The notes beneath the pieces are model-generated. The model was not told the origin of the DNA. It did no database searches and worked only from the letters and a program-made list of their open reading frames with translations. A DNA stretch of 64,000 bases from NCBI RefSeq assembly GCF_022581195.2, contig NC_061454.1:2914001-2978000 (forward strand), written 5' to 3'. The position numbers were made by a program, and so were the translations under genes. Positions 50,001-61,761 of the stretch are shown piece after piece (position 1 is the stretch's first letter; every line of letters starts with the position of its first letter). Source of the DNA: Helicoverpa zea. Lineage: Eukaryota; Arthropoda; Insecta; Lepidoptera; Noctuidae.

Positions 50001-53000
50001 ACAATCAAATAACACAGGTGTTGAATACTATTCTGACACAGAAAGACCAGAATAAAATGTTCAGACGCAACTGTCTTCTGAAACTTGTTGGTATTTTAAA
50101 TTCTGATGCTCCATCTCATATCAAGTCTAGTTTCTTAAAGATTCTATGTGAAGTTAACAATGCTGTAGCTTTCCCGCATATAGTACAAGCTTTGAAGGCC
50201 TTGGAACAAACTTTGTCTGAAAATGAATTTAACACAAGATTTACGTTTGACATCTACGAGTCCAATATGTTCCAGAGTGTGTATAGTCACATCAATGAAT
50301 CGACTATTTCTACATTCTCTAAAGAACAAGTATGGAATTCCATACAAGCAGGTCTGAAAGAGTATAGAGAGTGTATTTTACGAGAGGATCAATCATTCGT
50401 CAGTCCTGCAGTTTTGATATTAAAGCAAATAGACGAAAATGTCTTCAATAAAGTGCCAGAAGAGAAATCGAATGATCTTGTCTACTTGATCGCTTGTGCC
50501 GGAGCTGTAAGCAATAATCCATCGATTTCAAGTGTCGCCTCCAAGGTCATGAAGAAAATCCATCTGAAGTTCAGTCACTTCAAGCCGATATTAGAGAAAA
50601 TGTTACACGTCGTTGATCCAGCTGAGACCGTGTCCAAGAAAAAGAAGTCTTCAGTTTCCATGTTGTCCTACCAAGTTACAGAAACAGATGAATGGAGATT
50701 GGGAGTTGCTTTCCTTGAATTCGTTCAAAGCAAAAAGAAGATGAAGCTGGATAACTCATTTGTTTCTCTTCTGTTCCAAATATTAAACAAATGCTTGAGA
50801 TTTGAGGAGCAGTCTTACGTGGAGTACACCAAACAGCTGATATTGTCATCTCTCTGGTATTATTGCAAGAAATTCGTTGACGAAAACGATAAGGATCAAA
50901 TGAAGTCTCTAAAATCCGTATTTGATGTAGAATTAGCTGTGCAATGTATCAGAGGCACACAGAATCCTCAAACTCACCATCATGCTTTGATCCTCTTGTC
51001 TCATGCTGCGTTCATGTTGCCGGAACAAGTTCTTCACCATACGATGGAGATATTTACATTTATGGGCACATCAGTGCTAAGACATGACGACGCGTACAGC
51101 TTCCAAATAATCATTAAGATCATAGAAACTCTGATACCTATTTTGGTCAAGTTAGATAAGAACATTGAGGATTATACTGAAAAAGAACTGCAACAATTGC
51201 AAAACCGTGTAGTCCCAGTTTTGCGTATTTTCGCAGACTGTGTGCTACATGTTCCGGAGCACAGAAGACTTCCCTTATTCAAAAAACTTATAGAAACTCT
51301 TGGACCAAGTCAATTCCTTTGGGTATTCCTAGCTTTATTGCTCGAAACACATGTTGCTCACTTCAGTGAAGAGAAGAAAACTGACAAGCGTAACACTAGA
51401 ACATTAGCAGATCAGGAAGCTCCTATAAATCGCATTGATTTTGGCCAAAGCATCGTTTTGGAGTTCCCACCAGAAATTGCTTTAGAAAACTTCATAAAAC
51501 TGATAATCTATATAAAGTCCTTACCTTTGCAGAAGGATGAGAACACAATGGATGCTGATGTTGATCCTAGTGACATATTTAGCGTAGCAGGACATAGTCC
51601 ATTACAACTACGTCATTACAAATACATGATAATTACTTTCATGAACACCTGCCTAGCTTCGTCTAGGTTTATCCAGCATTCCAGCCAGGCTACTGATGAT
51701 AAAGCCATGGAAACAAACTATAAGACCTTCATCATCAACATACTGACTTTCATTCAAACAATATCCAAAGTATCTGATGATAAAAGTGCTAAATATTGGC
51801 GTGTCATGCTGCATCACAGTTATGACTTGCTTGACCATACAAACAATTTACTATCGGCACCTATGTTCTTGTCCGTAGTCAGGGGTCTTATGAAACATAC
51901 ACTGCAAACTGTCAGAAGGAAGTCTATGGAGCTCCTGAACTCCAAGATCCAGTTCAGTCCAGAATTATTTGAAGGAGTTGACAAAGAGTTACTGTTCTCC
52001 TTACTGCCTCCTCTTTTGGATATTGTCAAAACAATTGAAACAAGAGATGAGAACTTGAGTGAGATTGCTTCTCAAGAATTGGAGTTGAACCAGCAAACAG
52101 CTCTTCTATCCTTGAAATTATTAACGAGAATGCTGGCATCAGAGAACCCTGAACCATTTAAGGACGTCTTGGAAACAGTCACTGATTATACTTGCAATCC
52201 TAATATAGCTGGAAATGTTATGGCCTCAGTGGTTTTATGTCTGGCTGAACTGTGCAGCAACTTAAAGGCCCATGCTTTAGTAAGTCTTCGGAAATTCATG
52301 CCAGCTCTGATCAAAGTGCTCAAAAAGCAGCGAAAGGCAGAAACACAAGAATTGGTACTGCTCAGTACAGTGACAGCAATTGCTAAGATAGTGGAAAGCC
52401 TCCCACTTTTCCTGAGTCCTTACTTGCAGAAAATATTGTATGAGTACTCAATTCTGTTGGCCAAATGGCAAAGTCAGGATCAGGAGTGCAGTAAAGTGTC
52501 CGCTATAGTCACCAAGCTTTTGACGATCAAGAAGAAAATCGCCAGTTCTATACCACCTAGAGTTCTCATTCCTGTTGTAAATCAAACTCACCAGATGCTC
52601 TTAGAAAAGGAGGATTATGATGCTGTTGGTCCTGTTATGTTGGTACTCGCTGACAGTTTTGCCAATGTCACGACAGCAGATTTCACGGCTCTTCAACAGG
52701 ACTTGACAACGTTCTTCTTAAGTGCCCTTCAGCTTAGAAGTGATGCAGTAGAAAAAGATGTAGATGCTGATGTTGTGGATAGGGCTGAAGATGAAGTGGT
52801 GAATGCCCTTGTGTGTTTGGTTTTGAAGCTGTCGGAAACCAGCTTTAGGCCGTTCTATTTCAAGATCTATGACTGGGCTATAAGGACCAATGTTGATGGG
52901 CATAAGGATCGGGCTATTACGTTTTACAGGTATGTATATATTTTTATATCAAGACTAAAATTCAATAATGTTTTTGATTTATTTAATGTAAGCTATAATA

Positions 53001-53848
53001 TTTTTTATGCAATTTCAGATTAAGCAGTGCCATAGCAGACAAACTGAAAGGCCTATTCGTTCTCTTCGCTGGTCATTTCATCAAAAATGCTTCAGATCTT
53101 CTCGATGCCTGCAACAATAGCAAAACTGAAGACCTATACTTCGACTCTGAAGCAAAATGCCTAATGTTAATCAAGTATATTGTGAAAACTCTTCATACTG
53201 TGTTCTTGTATGACAGTCAAAGTTTCTTAAACAAGGATAGATTTGAAACATTGATGCAGCCTGTTGTGGATCAGCTGGAGAACACTTTGGGTGGGATTCA
53301 GAGCCTTAAGTCAAGGGCCACAGAGTACATTATTCCTTGTGTGTCTCAGTTTGCGGTGGCTACGGCGGATGACTCACTGTGGAAATTGTTGAATTATCAG
53401 ATTTTGTTGAAGACGAGGCATAATGATGCTGAAGTCAGGTTAGTGCAGAAAGATCATTGTTTCATATTGATTATACATTTCATGTGGTTTTGGTTAATAC
53501 TAAACCATTGTATATTGTTGTATTTGGTTGTTATTTTTACCTTTTTTCTTGTTCAATAATATGCAAAATATTGTATGTTACGACCACCAATGATATTTTT
53601 TAGAAAGTTAGAATTCATGCGATGTTTTATGATACAAAGTTAATATTGTTGTCAGGTTGACAGCCCTGGATTGTCTGGTTGCTATGGCAACACAACTAGG
53701 CAGCAGCTGGTTACCGCTCTTGGCTGAAAGCGTTCCATTCTTAGCAGAACTACTGGAAGATGGCGACTCAAGGATAGAAGCGTCCACTAAAGATGCCATT
53801 AGAAAGCTCGAACAGATATTGGGAGAGCCCCTTGAAAAATACTTTTAA
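47039..53848 (+). CDS. HEATR1: HEATR1 / UTP10, U3 snoRNP factor, four exons
   Basis: HEATR1 (yeast Utp10) is a large nucleolar HEAT-repeat protein of the small-subunit processome, needed for 18S rRNA maturation and rRNA transcription. Coding exons are 47039-48201, 48406-52929, 53019-53438 and 53656-53848. Introns are GT-AG and phases agree across all joins, giving 2099 residues (human 2144). The N-terminus (MAATSLAEQLKKLTVPQA, LFDPKEAA) is typical of the family. An acidic segment lies at about residues 403-420 (DDGNESDIEIIDEEDESS). The remainder is helical repeats, and the last residues (ELLEDGDSRIEASTKDAI) are typical HEAT helices. The start ATG is in good context (CCAACCATGG). Long frames on the opposite strand are shadows. 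Pole2 is transcribed divergently upstream. Confidence 0.96.
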
Positions 53849-54821
53849 GTAATCAATGTAATTTTATACTGAAATACATTATTACTCAGTGTATTGTAAT
53901 TTTTCATTTAAACGCTCGGGCCGTAGGGTCCGAGTGCTCTCGGCGCCGTTTATTAGTTTTAAGTTTATTTTTTAATTTAATATAGATAGAACTATAATTT
54001 TATTTACCTAAGCGCCATCTATCAGTAGCTAAAAGTAAATACTACGAGAACTGATGACTCGGCATACGTTTTGATAACTCATGAAAGCAATAGAGGGCGC
54101 TGAATACCTCGGCGTCGAATAATATATTTCCCACTCTAATTTTCAAACTGTAAACTTAAAAATAGAAAAACTACTATTAATAAATATTCTTTAGTTAATT
54201 TATAGAGGCGTTTGACTGTCTCAACCTCCACTTAGGGCCATTTCAAATTGCATCTTAATCGGTTCAGAATTTTTATGTAAAGCGTACCTACCTTACAAAT
54301 AAATCAACAAGGTGAATTTCATCATTAAATTGCTAATTTAATGGAAAGTATTATTTTCCGGTTTTTTTGATCCACGAAAAAAACCTCCATTAGTACCTAC
54401 CTAGCCTAGGTACCTATTTAATGCAAAAATCGTGTTCACGCATGCAAAGTTCAAAAACTTTTTAGCTAATAAACTTCGTCAAAAACGTTATAAGTAGGTA
54501 CTCAGATTCCGAACACATTAAAGTCAGTCATTAATTTCGAAGATCATCAATCAAAAACTAAAAGCAAATACTTAAGTTGGAAAAAAACGCATCACATCAG
54601 CAAAAATGAAAGTACCTATCAACTTGTGAAATATCGTATCTCGCAATATTTACCTACCTATATACTGATATTAACTTAGAGTACCCTCACACTACAGACT
54701 AAACAGTCGGCCGAAAGTTGAACTAATGGTCAAATTTTTTTTTTTTTTTTAATGAAATCTTGATTCCAAAAAGTTCTCAGTCGGTCTGATGTCGTACAAG
54801 TATACGTACTACCATTCATCT
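53849..54821. other. Region 3' of HEATR1
   Basis: Contains the HEATR1 3'UTR (no close AATAAA; AATACA at about 53872 and AATAAA near 54179) and AT-rich intergenic DNA with a 16-nt T tract at about 54735-54750. Confidence 0.4.
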
Positions 54822-55022
54822 TGCATCGGAGAGCACGTAAATGTCGGTCCTGCTGATCTCTCTCCGGTCGTGTCAGATTGCCGTCCCATCGGGCTATGAG
54901 AGTGAAGGAATAGTGAGTGCAGCGGCGTCTGCGCACATGCTTATGCACTATTATGTCCTGCGCAGTTGGCCGATCTCATTACATGAGAACAGCCGCCGTA
55001 GACGATAATCACATCACATTAC
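54822..55022 (+). mobile_element. SINE remnant, same family as 60810
   Basis: Shares GCATCGGAGAGCACGTAAAT, CTCTCTCCGGTCGTGTC, CGTCCCATCGGGCTATGAGA and TACATGAGAACAGCCGCCGTAG with the full copy at 60810-61173. The tRNA-like head is missing or unrecognisable. Confidence 0.8.
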
Positions 55023-55072
55023 AGGATTTAATCATCATCATCACAATTCATCTTCATACTGATTTATGATCC

Positions 55073-55298
55073 AGGCTGTAGGTCCCGGCTGTCATTGAAC
55101 ATCCTTGGCAGTCGTTACAGGTAGTCAGAAGCCAGTAAGTCTGACACCAGACTAACTACGGGGCATTGGGTTGCCCGGGTAACTGGGTTGAGGGGGTCAA
55201 ATAGGGCAGTCGCTCCTTGTAAAGCACTGGTACTCAGCTACATTCGGTTAAACTGGAAGCCGACCCCAACATAGTTTGGGAAAAAGGCTCGGAGGAAG
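55073..55298 (+). mobile_element. SINE-like family B element with 15-bp duplication
   Basis: The best-bounded family B copy. The target duplication ACTGATTTATGATCC lies at 55058-55072 and 55299-55313. The 226-bp element runs from AGGCTGTAGGTCCCGGCTGT to AAAAAGGCTCGGAGGAAG and carries GGGTTGCCCGGGTAACTGGG and GCCGACCCCAACATAGTTTG. There is no tRNA-like B box. Duplication length and lack of coding fit a SINE or a truncated LINE tail. Confidence 0.8.
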
Positions 55299-55602
55299 AC
55301 TGATTTATGATCCCAAAAACCTATCGGCCGACTAAAAGTTTGCAGAGTGCAACTCTTGGCCTTATTTACTCGCGAAATGGGAAAGTTTTCATTACACGAT
55401 GAAAGTCAGCGCCTTGTCAAATAAAGTTTTTGGTATGAACCTTAGGCGTTACCTAAGTAAGATGGAAACTTGGCAGACTTTGAAATGTTTTTTTAGAAAG
55501 CCTAAAAACGTCGCATTATAGGTAGGTAAGTAGTTTTTCTTCCGTCGGAATATAAGCACTTGCCTGCTGCCTACTTAGCTCAAACTGTAAGTAGGTACGT
55601 AC

Positions 55603-55663
55603 TATCATCATCATCATCATCATCAGCCTATCGCAGTCCACTGCTGGACATAGGCCTCTCCAA
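55603..55663 (-). repeat. RTE-type LINE tail fragment
   Basis: On the minus strand GGAGAGGCCTATGTCCAGCA and GTGGACTGCGATAGGC precede an (ATG)n tract. This matches the RTE 3' end at 39838. Only a few codons remain. Confidence 0.65.
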
Positions 55664-56129
55664 GGTAACTATTGAGTAATATGTGTTTTTTATAGATTTA
55701 GATTTTATGTTTTAATTCATTAATAAACCAGTTACTTACTTAAGCCGTCATTCCCTAATTCTAGATAGGTCAGTGGCTTGCCTGGGTACCTACTTACCTA
55801 TTAGTGCGTTACTAAAAACACCTACTTTTCACTAAAAGCTTTATCAACCTAACATTAATAAATACTTAGGTACGTTGGCGTGTACCTAACAAACATAGGT
55901 AAAATCCGAATCTAAATAAAGACTAAAACATAAGCCAAGAAAAGCCTAAGTAAGTTATTAATTAATCAACAAATCATTAAGTCCTAAGTTAGGTCAGGTT
56001 TAGGCGTACATAATCAGGCTTTAATGACGCAAAGTTCCTTCACAAACCTCCTCTTTATTGTAACTTAGGACTTTTGAAGGTCTCAACTAACGTCATTTTC
56101 TTAATGTGTCCTGAAAGTCCTTGTTTTTT

Positions 56130-56252
56130 TATTAGCATATACTGTCCCACTACTGGGCAAAGGACTCCCCCATAGCCTTCTTTTTGTCTCCAGTCCTCGA
56201 CGACGCTATCCAAGTCTTCTCTCCAGCGTTTTCTTGGTCTTCCTCTCGGTAT
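56130..56252 (-). pseudogene. Reverse transcriptase C-terminus remnant
   Basis: The minus-strand translation includes RGRPRKRWREDLDSVVEDW, then after a frame change GESFAQ. This pattern (GRP.KRW..D, then G(E)xFxQ) is the C-terminal end of RTE-like endonuclease/reverse transcriptases. The frame is broken and only about 40 codons survive. Confidence 0.65.
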
Positions 56253-57313
56253 ACTAACTTTATTTTCCAAAAATAGATGTTCCCTATGCAGGTAATCTAT
56301 ACATACCCACATATTTTCCGAAGTACGTACCTAAGTACTAATCTACTTATGTATTCTTTTATCTATCTATTTCAAATAGATTCTCCATTCCCATCTTATT
56401 TCATTTAATCGCAATTCTTTCTTTGTAACAAAATTGAACAAAGTGCATCAAAATTCCAATAGATTATCGTGAAGCACGTACAAGAAAGAAATCTATAGTT
56501 TATCGTTCGATATCTAATACGCCTTCTTTCTGAAGAACTCTTATGTTCGTATAGAGAAGACAGACGATTGCAGACAGTCCGTTCTTATGATAAAAATGCA
56601 GGAATTGACATCGTATATAGGAATAAAGCTTGTGTGTGCTTCAATAGAAAACTGATTTTGCTGAAGTAGGTCTGAACATGTTATTGCGTTTTACTTTTAG
56701 ATATTGTGAGATATTGAGTAGTCCATGGATAGTCATAAAATTATGGTAGGTAGAAGAGTATACCTACTTACCTTGGCTCAGGCATCCCATGGAACATTCA
56801 GTGAAAATACTTACATGCAAATTTTGACGAATTATGAACCTCCTCTTGTTTTGGAAGTCGGTTAAAAATCTCCACCGGGTATTTTTGGTATATAGGCCAG
56901 ACCTTGTAGTTTGGTAGTTCCAGAATATCTGTCTAATCCTGACTTCAATAAAATAAAATCAGTAGAAACTTACAGCAAATAAATGAGATGGGCAGTAACT
57001 ACCGAGCTAACCAAATAAAACCTTTCAGTATCACAAGAATAATAATTAGAATTTCTGCCTGAAAGCTACTTCAAATGCAAGGAAATGAAAGGGTATAAAA
57101 GAGGACACGTCTTGAAAAATAGAATAAAAACTCTTTGCTCGGATACTACATTAATTTTCTTCTGTGAATAAAGAATTCTCAGGTGTTAAGTGCTCTTGGT
57201 AAATGTAGTCCGTAAGATGGGGTTGCTATAGTAGTTAAAATTACGAAGAATGTTAGTAGGACACTCCAGTGGTTTTATGTGATTGTTCAGTACTTTATAT
57301 GGGGCTTGATATC

Positions 57314-57400
57314 ATCTCCCGAGCCTTTTCCCAACTATGTTGGGGTCGGCTTCGAGTCTAACCAGATGCAGCTGAGTACCAGTATTTTTAAACATTCTAG
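57314..57400 (-). repeat. SINE-like repeat family B, 3' half
   Basis: On the minus strand ACTGGTACTCAGCTGCATCT-like sequence (here TACTGGTACTCAGCTGCATC), GAAGCCGACCCCAACATAGT and TGGGAAAAGGCTCGG are present. Only the 3' third of the family remains. Confidence 0.7.
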
Positions 57401-58405
57401 GGCCTGGAAGGATATAGGTAGTCTACTTTTTATCCAAATAAAGCCGCGGAAAACAGGTAGTAGTAAAATATAATAGTACTACAATCGACTTTTAGTTCCT
57501 TTGGGTAGCGAATAAATGGTAGGAAATAGCAACTATTTTCCATTCATATTAATAAGTTAGAAGTATAAGTATATTAAGTGGCGAATGATGTTTTCAAGGA
57601 ACTGATTTGTAGACGCGATAGGCCGGGGTCATCGTTCGGGTTTATGAACTAGAGGCTTTACTACGAAGGTATGGCAAGAAATATTTATTTTTCCTCGATT
57701 TATAGGTGAAGTATCTGTAAATAGGACTATTAGTTCGCTTTCAGGAAACACTTTTATTAATTAAAGTATCTTTTTTTATTCCCCGTGTTTCTTCTCATGT
57801 ATTTTTTATAACATTGCCAAGCTTTTTCTTCAGCAGTTTTCGCGTTTAAGAATAAGAAACGTTTTAACATTCCTAACTTTATTATAGTACCTAGCGTTAG
57901 CGATTATCTGAACTAATTGTAGGACAGGCGTGGGTGCTTGGATAATCGATTTTTACGGTGAATCGTATTGATTATACTTTCCATATTTTACTTGACATAA
58001 TGAAAATAATTATTTATCAGAGACAAAGGGGATGCTGATAGTTTCGAAGATAGTTTATTCATAACCACATACTTGCTTCACATAAAGGCACCAAAAATAT
58101 TCAAAAATCAGGGCAAAATGCATAAACTATAAACTACGGACACAGCAAAGTATTTTTAATTAAATTGAAACAGCGGCCCTCCTGTAGAAGTTATATTTTT
58201 AGAGATCCTTAGCGTTGAACCTGAGCCTTTAAGAAACATTAGCGACGATACAAACAGGTCTATTGTTAGAAACGATAGTCTATTGAGAATTAATTCGATT
58301 TCTGTAGGGTTGCAAATAATGTTCAAGGGTCTGAGGAATATTAATTTGCAAAACGATAGGTTTGTAGGTAACTTGTAAAGGTTTTAAGTTTTCCATTAGA
58401 AGTGT
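57401..58405. other. Non-coding stretch
   Basis: AT-rich intergenic DNA. No gene or bounded element was recognised. Confidence 0.4.
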
Positions 58406-58690
58406 GCACCGTTGGTTTAGTGGGTGCAACGCCTGACTGCTTAGTAAAGACCCATAGTAATGGGTCTCGGGTTCGAATATGTACGAAACTCAAGAACCAA
58501 CCCGAAGGCTGGTGGTGATACATCCATGTTAATGTCGGTAATTCGTCCAATCTCTCGTCAGTCGTGTCAGATATTCGTCCAATCGAGCTATGAGAGCGAG
58601 AGTGTCTGCACTGACTCTGACTCTGCTGATTCTGACTCCTTCGAGAACAGTCGCCGTGGCCGACAATAGGTCTGTGTGCCATTATCAATT
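58406..58690 (+). repeat. Diverged tRNA-derived SINE
   Basis: The head has GTTGGTTTAGTGGGTGCAAC and a B-box-like GGGTTCGAATA. The body contains TCAGTCGTGTCAGAT, CGAGCTATGAGAG and GAGAACAGTCGCCGTGGCCG, as in the SINE at 60810. It is strongly diverged. The overlapping long open frames on both strands are artefacts of this repeat. Confidence 0.6.
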
Positions 58691-59711
58691 GATGGACTAT
58701 AATTTGTTTTTTTGTTCTCCAAATATTCCGAATATTTATATAGGAACGGCTTATCTTAAGACAGAAAGAACAAACGATGTTTATAATGGTGTTTGTTCCT
58801 CGATTAAGTATGAAGCAACACAGGTTTACATTAAGCAAACAAATCCCCTCTTCTATATACAAAATGTATAAGGTATTAAGGTGACACGTGTACAAAATGA
58901 ACTTCTGAATAATAATAATATCCTTAGTGACAGGAAATACCGCATGTCACGTAGAGGGAAATTCATGAATAGTTTTCCCTTCGTTTACCATTTATACATA
59001 AAGTAAGTTTTAGTCTTATTTACTTTAGTGGTTGTTCCATATGGTTCCACAGGCGTCAGTGCTTACCACACCCGTGTAAAAAGTAGCCTATGTCCTTAGG
59101 CTCAAGCAGTCCGTCTGTGCAGGTACCTATAAATTAGTTCAGTAGTTATAGCATGAAAACACGACAGGCAGACATAACTGTCTACTTTTGCATTTACAGT
59201 TTTTGTAAGGGTAAATTATTATATACTAGGGTATAATATTACCACGGCATAAACGTTTTTCAATAGTATACAAATTCACGAACATAGATCCAATAGATAG
59301 ATTAAGTCTAAATACTAAGGCAATACCAATAATAGCAGGTACCTGCCGTGATGGTGTTTCGTCGCCGTATTCCGGTTCACTCGTAGTCTGAGAGAACTAG
59401 TACTAGTAGTTTACCTAGTAACACATTTCTACACTTTAATATTAATCATAGTTCACATTCAAGCACAACACACACACAGAACATAAAACACTTACTTCAA
59501 ATACACACAGCACACACACCAATAGTCTACTCGACGTCCGTGCGTCATTTTTAGGGATCCAGCAGAATACCAGCGTCAGGTATTCTAAAAAAAAATAAAA
59601 AAATGTATGTTTATAATAATTCATGTTTCTCTTTCTACTCACTTCTTGTTTTGTTTTATTTTTATTATTGTGTATCTTTGTGGTGTCTTTTTGTTTGTCT
59701 GAATAAATGTT

Positions 59712-59771
<60 letters not shown>

Positions 59772-60711
59772 TAAGTATAGGTACGTCTCTATTACGCATG
59801 TTAAGCCATTGAGCTAATCAGAATTGATTCATTATTCCAACTGTAAAGACTATCATCAAACATATAAACAGAACTTTGTCAGCTAAACAACTCGGTTAAC
59901 CATAAATGATAATTCTCAGAACCTAGCTTACCAATTTACAGTTGGCCGATTCTGGCTTGCCCATTTCATATCCCCGAGGCGCGTAGAGCAAAATCCAATT
60001 GAACTAATGCATATGTCGAAAGGTAGATATTACGAAAGCAGTGTAAAGATAAAATGAAATGCATTTTTATGTACGGAACTATGTTTACCATCGTTTTAAT
60101 GTACGCAACTCTATTTTTTGAGCTTTTAATTTGATGAAGATTGTGAGTGGTATGAGTTTTACATGGAATAGAAAGAAGTTCGTCTATTTTTTAAGTGTGT
60201 AAATGACCTCTAGAATAAAGTACCTATTGGGATTAACTGCGTCATTGGGGAACTTCCTACGGGGATAAAATAAAGCACATGTCGCATGACCTTGAGATAC
60301 CGTAGCTAGCTAGTGTAGCTTATCAACAGTGAAAGATTTTTTCGAATCGGTTCGTTAGTTCCGGTGTCTTTAGGGTACAATAAAACAGAAAGAGTTTTTC
60401 CTCTTTACACCTAGGTAATATTAGTTCCATTCTTCTCAAAATTAATGATAGCAAAAATACATCGGTTTTAATAAATTTATCCGTAAACAATCTTACTACT
60501 GAAAACTAATAAAGGATTTTAATTAAATCTAGACAACGAGACAATTAGTCCCGTTGTATTATAACTCAGTTCTACGAAGCTTATTGTTGAGCAAAATAAG
60601 AGTTTAATCTGCTTTTAAAATCTAGCGCCAAAAGGCCCTCTATTAAACTACCCACTACAGAAATATTTTCATTCTAGTACTTCTGACTCACTGCGCTGTG
60701 GAACGGCGAGC
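58691..60711. other. Non-coding stretch
   Basis: No gene recognised. A diverged dispersed repeat related to 35841 lies about 59060-59210 (CACGACAGGCAGACATAACT). The TCTA microsatellite is listed separately. Confidence 0.4.
59713..59772. repeat. (TATC)n microsatellite, about 15 units
   Basis: An essentially perfect tetranucleotide run of TATC over about 60 bases. It is likely polymorphic in length. Confidence 0.95.
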
Positions 60712-60727
60712 AAGGTGGGTCTGATTT

Positions 60728-61293
60728 CCAGCGGGGCCCAGCAGGGCCAAGGCCTGCCGGGGCTGCGGGTTGTTCGAAAGAGATACCGCGGCCCTGGTAC
60801 ATAAAAGGCATAACTGCCTCGTTGGTCTAGCTGTCGCAAGTGCGGCTGCTAAGCACGAGGTCTCGGGTTCGATTCCCGAGTCGGGCCGAAATCGCCTTGT
60901 GGGTTTTAGAAGACTTTCACAAAGCAGCCCGGAGCCTGGAAGCTGGTGATTGATACACCCGTGCATCGGAGAGCACGTAAATGTCGGTCCTGCGCCTGAT
61001 CTCTCTCCGGTCGTGTCGGATTACCGTCCCATCGGGCTATGAGAGTTAAGGAATAGTGAGTGCACCTGTGTCTGCGCAAATGCTCGTGCACTATAATATG
61101 TCCTGCGTAGTTGGCTAATCTCCTTACATGAGAACAGTCGCCGTAGCCGATAATCGGCTAGGAGGACATCATCACATAAAAGGCCTATGACGGAACACAA
61201 CGGTTTTTAGTCAGTAAGAGTCTGACACTCCCTCACCGCTGCTAACCCACAGAGGGAGGGGTCATTTGATGATTTTTGACGCCGGAAAAAAAA
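60728..61293 (+). mobile_element. LINE 3' tail family A, interrupted by a SINE
   Basis: The duplication AAGGTGGGTCTGATTT lies at 60712-60727 and 61294-61309. The insert ends in a poly(A) run (GGAAAAAAAA). Without the nested SINE it is about 190 bp, the 5'-truncated 3' end of a non-LTR retrotransposon, with CGGTTTTTAGTCAGTAAGAG and ACTCCCTCACCGCTGCTAAC. This copy defines the ends and strand for the copies at 389, 19936 and 29736. Confidence 0.85.
60810..61173 (+). mobile_element. Full-length tRNA-derived SINE nested in a LINE tail
   Basis: The duplication ACATAAAAGGC lies at 60799-60809 and 61174-61184. The 364-bp element has an A-box-like GTTGGTCTAGCTG, a perfect B box GGTTCGATTCC (60866-60876), a body with CTCTCTCCGGTCGTGTC, and a CATCATCAC end. 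I recognise it as a family common in noctuid DNA but do not assign a name. It inserted after the LINE tail around it. Confidence 0.9.
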
Positions 61294-61578
61294 AAGGTGG
61301 GTCTGATTTCATTTACAGAAAAATATCTAGGGTAAGTACTTACCTACTTCAAGTACCTAGTCCCTTCGTCATTACGGAAATAGCAGGAATAAGATAATAT
61401 AGTCGGCGAATTATTACGAGTGTGTATGTACCTGTATCTGTTACCTATGTAGGTACCTAGGTATATTACCAATAACATACAATTTGAATTAAAATATTGA
61501 GTTTGCACTCATTGACTAATCAATTATTATCAGATAAGATTATGATTATGCCTTTAAATAATAATAATAAATCCCAAT

Positions 61579-61745
61579 TTGTCCTTGGGTACATTTCTAT
61601 AGTGTATACAGGGATAATCGTCGGTTTTATGTCACCATTTCATTAAAGTTGTCTCAAAAGGGCTTCAGCGTGTTGGCTTCGGCCCCACGTTCGCCTCCCA
61701 AAAATCCGGGACTCTATAGTCCCGAGGTCGGGTAGAGACATACAA
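61579..61745 (+). mobile_element. Truncated retroelement with 15-bp duplication
   Basis: The duplication AATAATAAATCCCAA lies at 61563-61577 and 61746-61760, with one more T shared. The insert carries CGTGTTGGCTTCGGCCCCAC, AAATCCGGGACTCTATAGTC and GAGGTCGGGTAGAGACATAC, then a short A run. It is a 3' fragment of a non-LTR element of unassigned family. Confidence 0.8.
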
Positions 61746-61761
61746 AATAATAAATCCCAAT

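Noticed and set aside
58341..58895. 184-codon minus-strand frame and overlapping plus-strand frames
   Set aside because: They overlie a diverged tRNA-derived SINE, and the translations have no family features.
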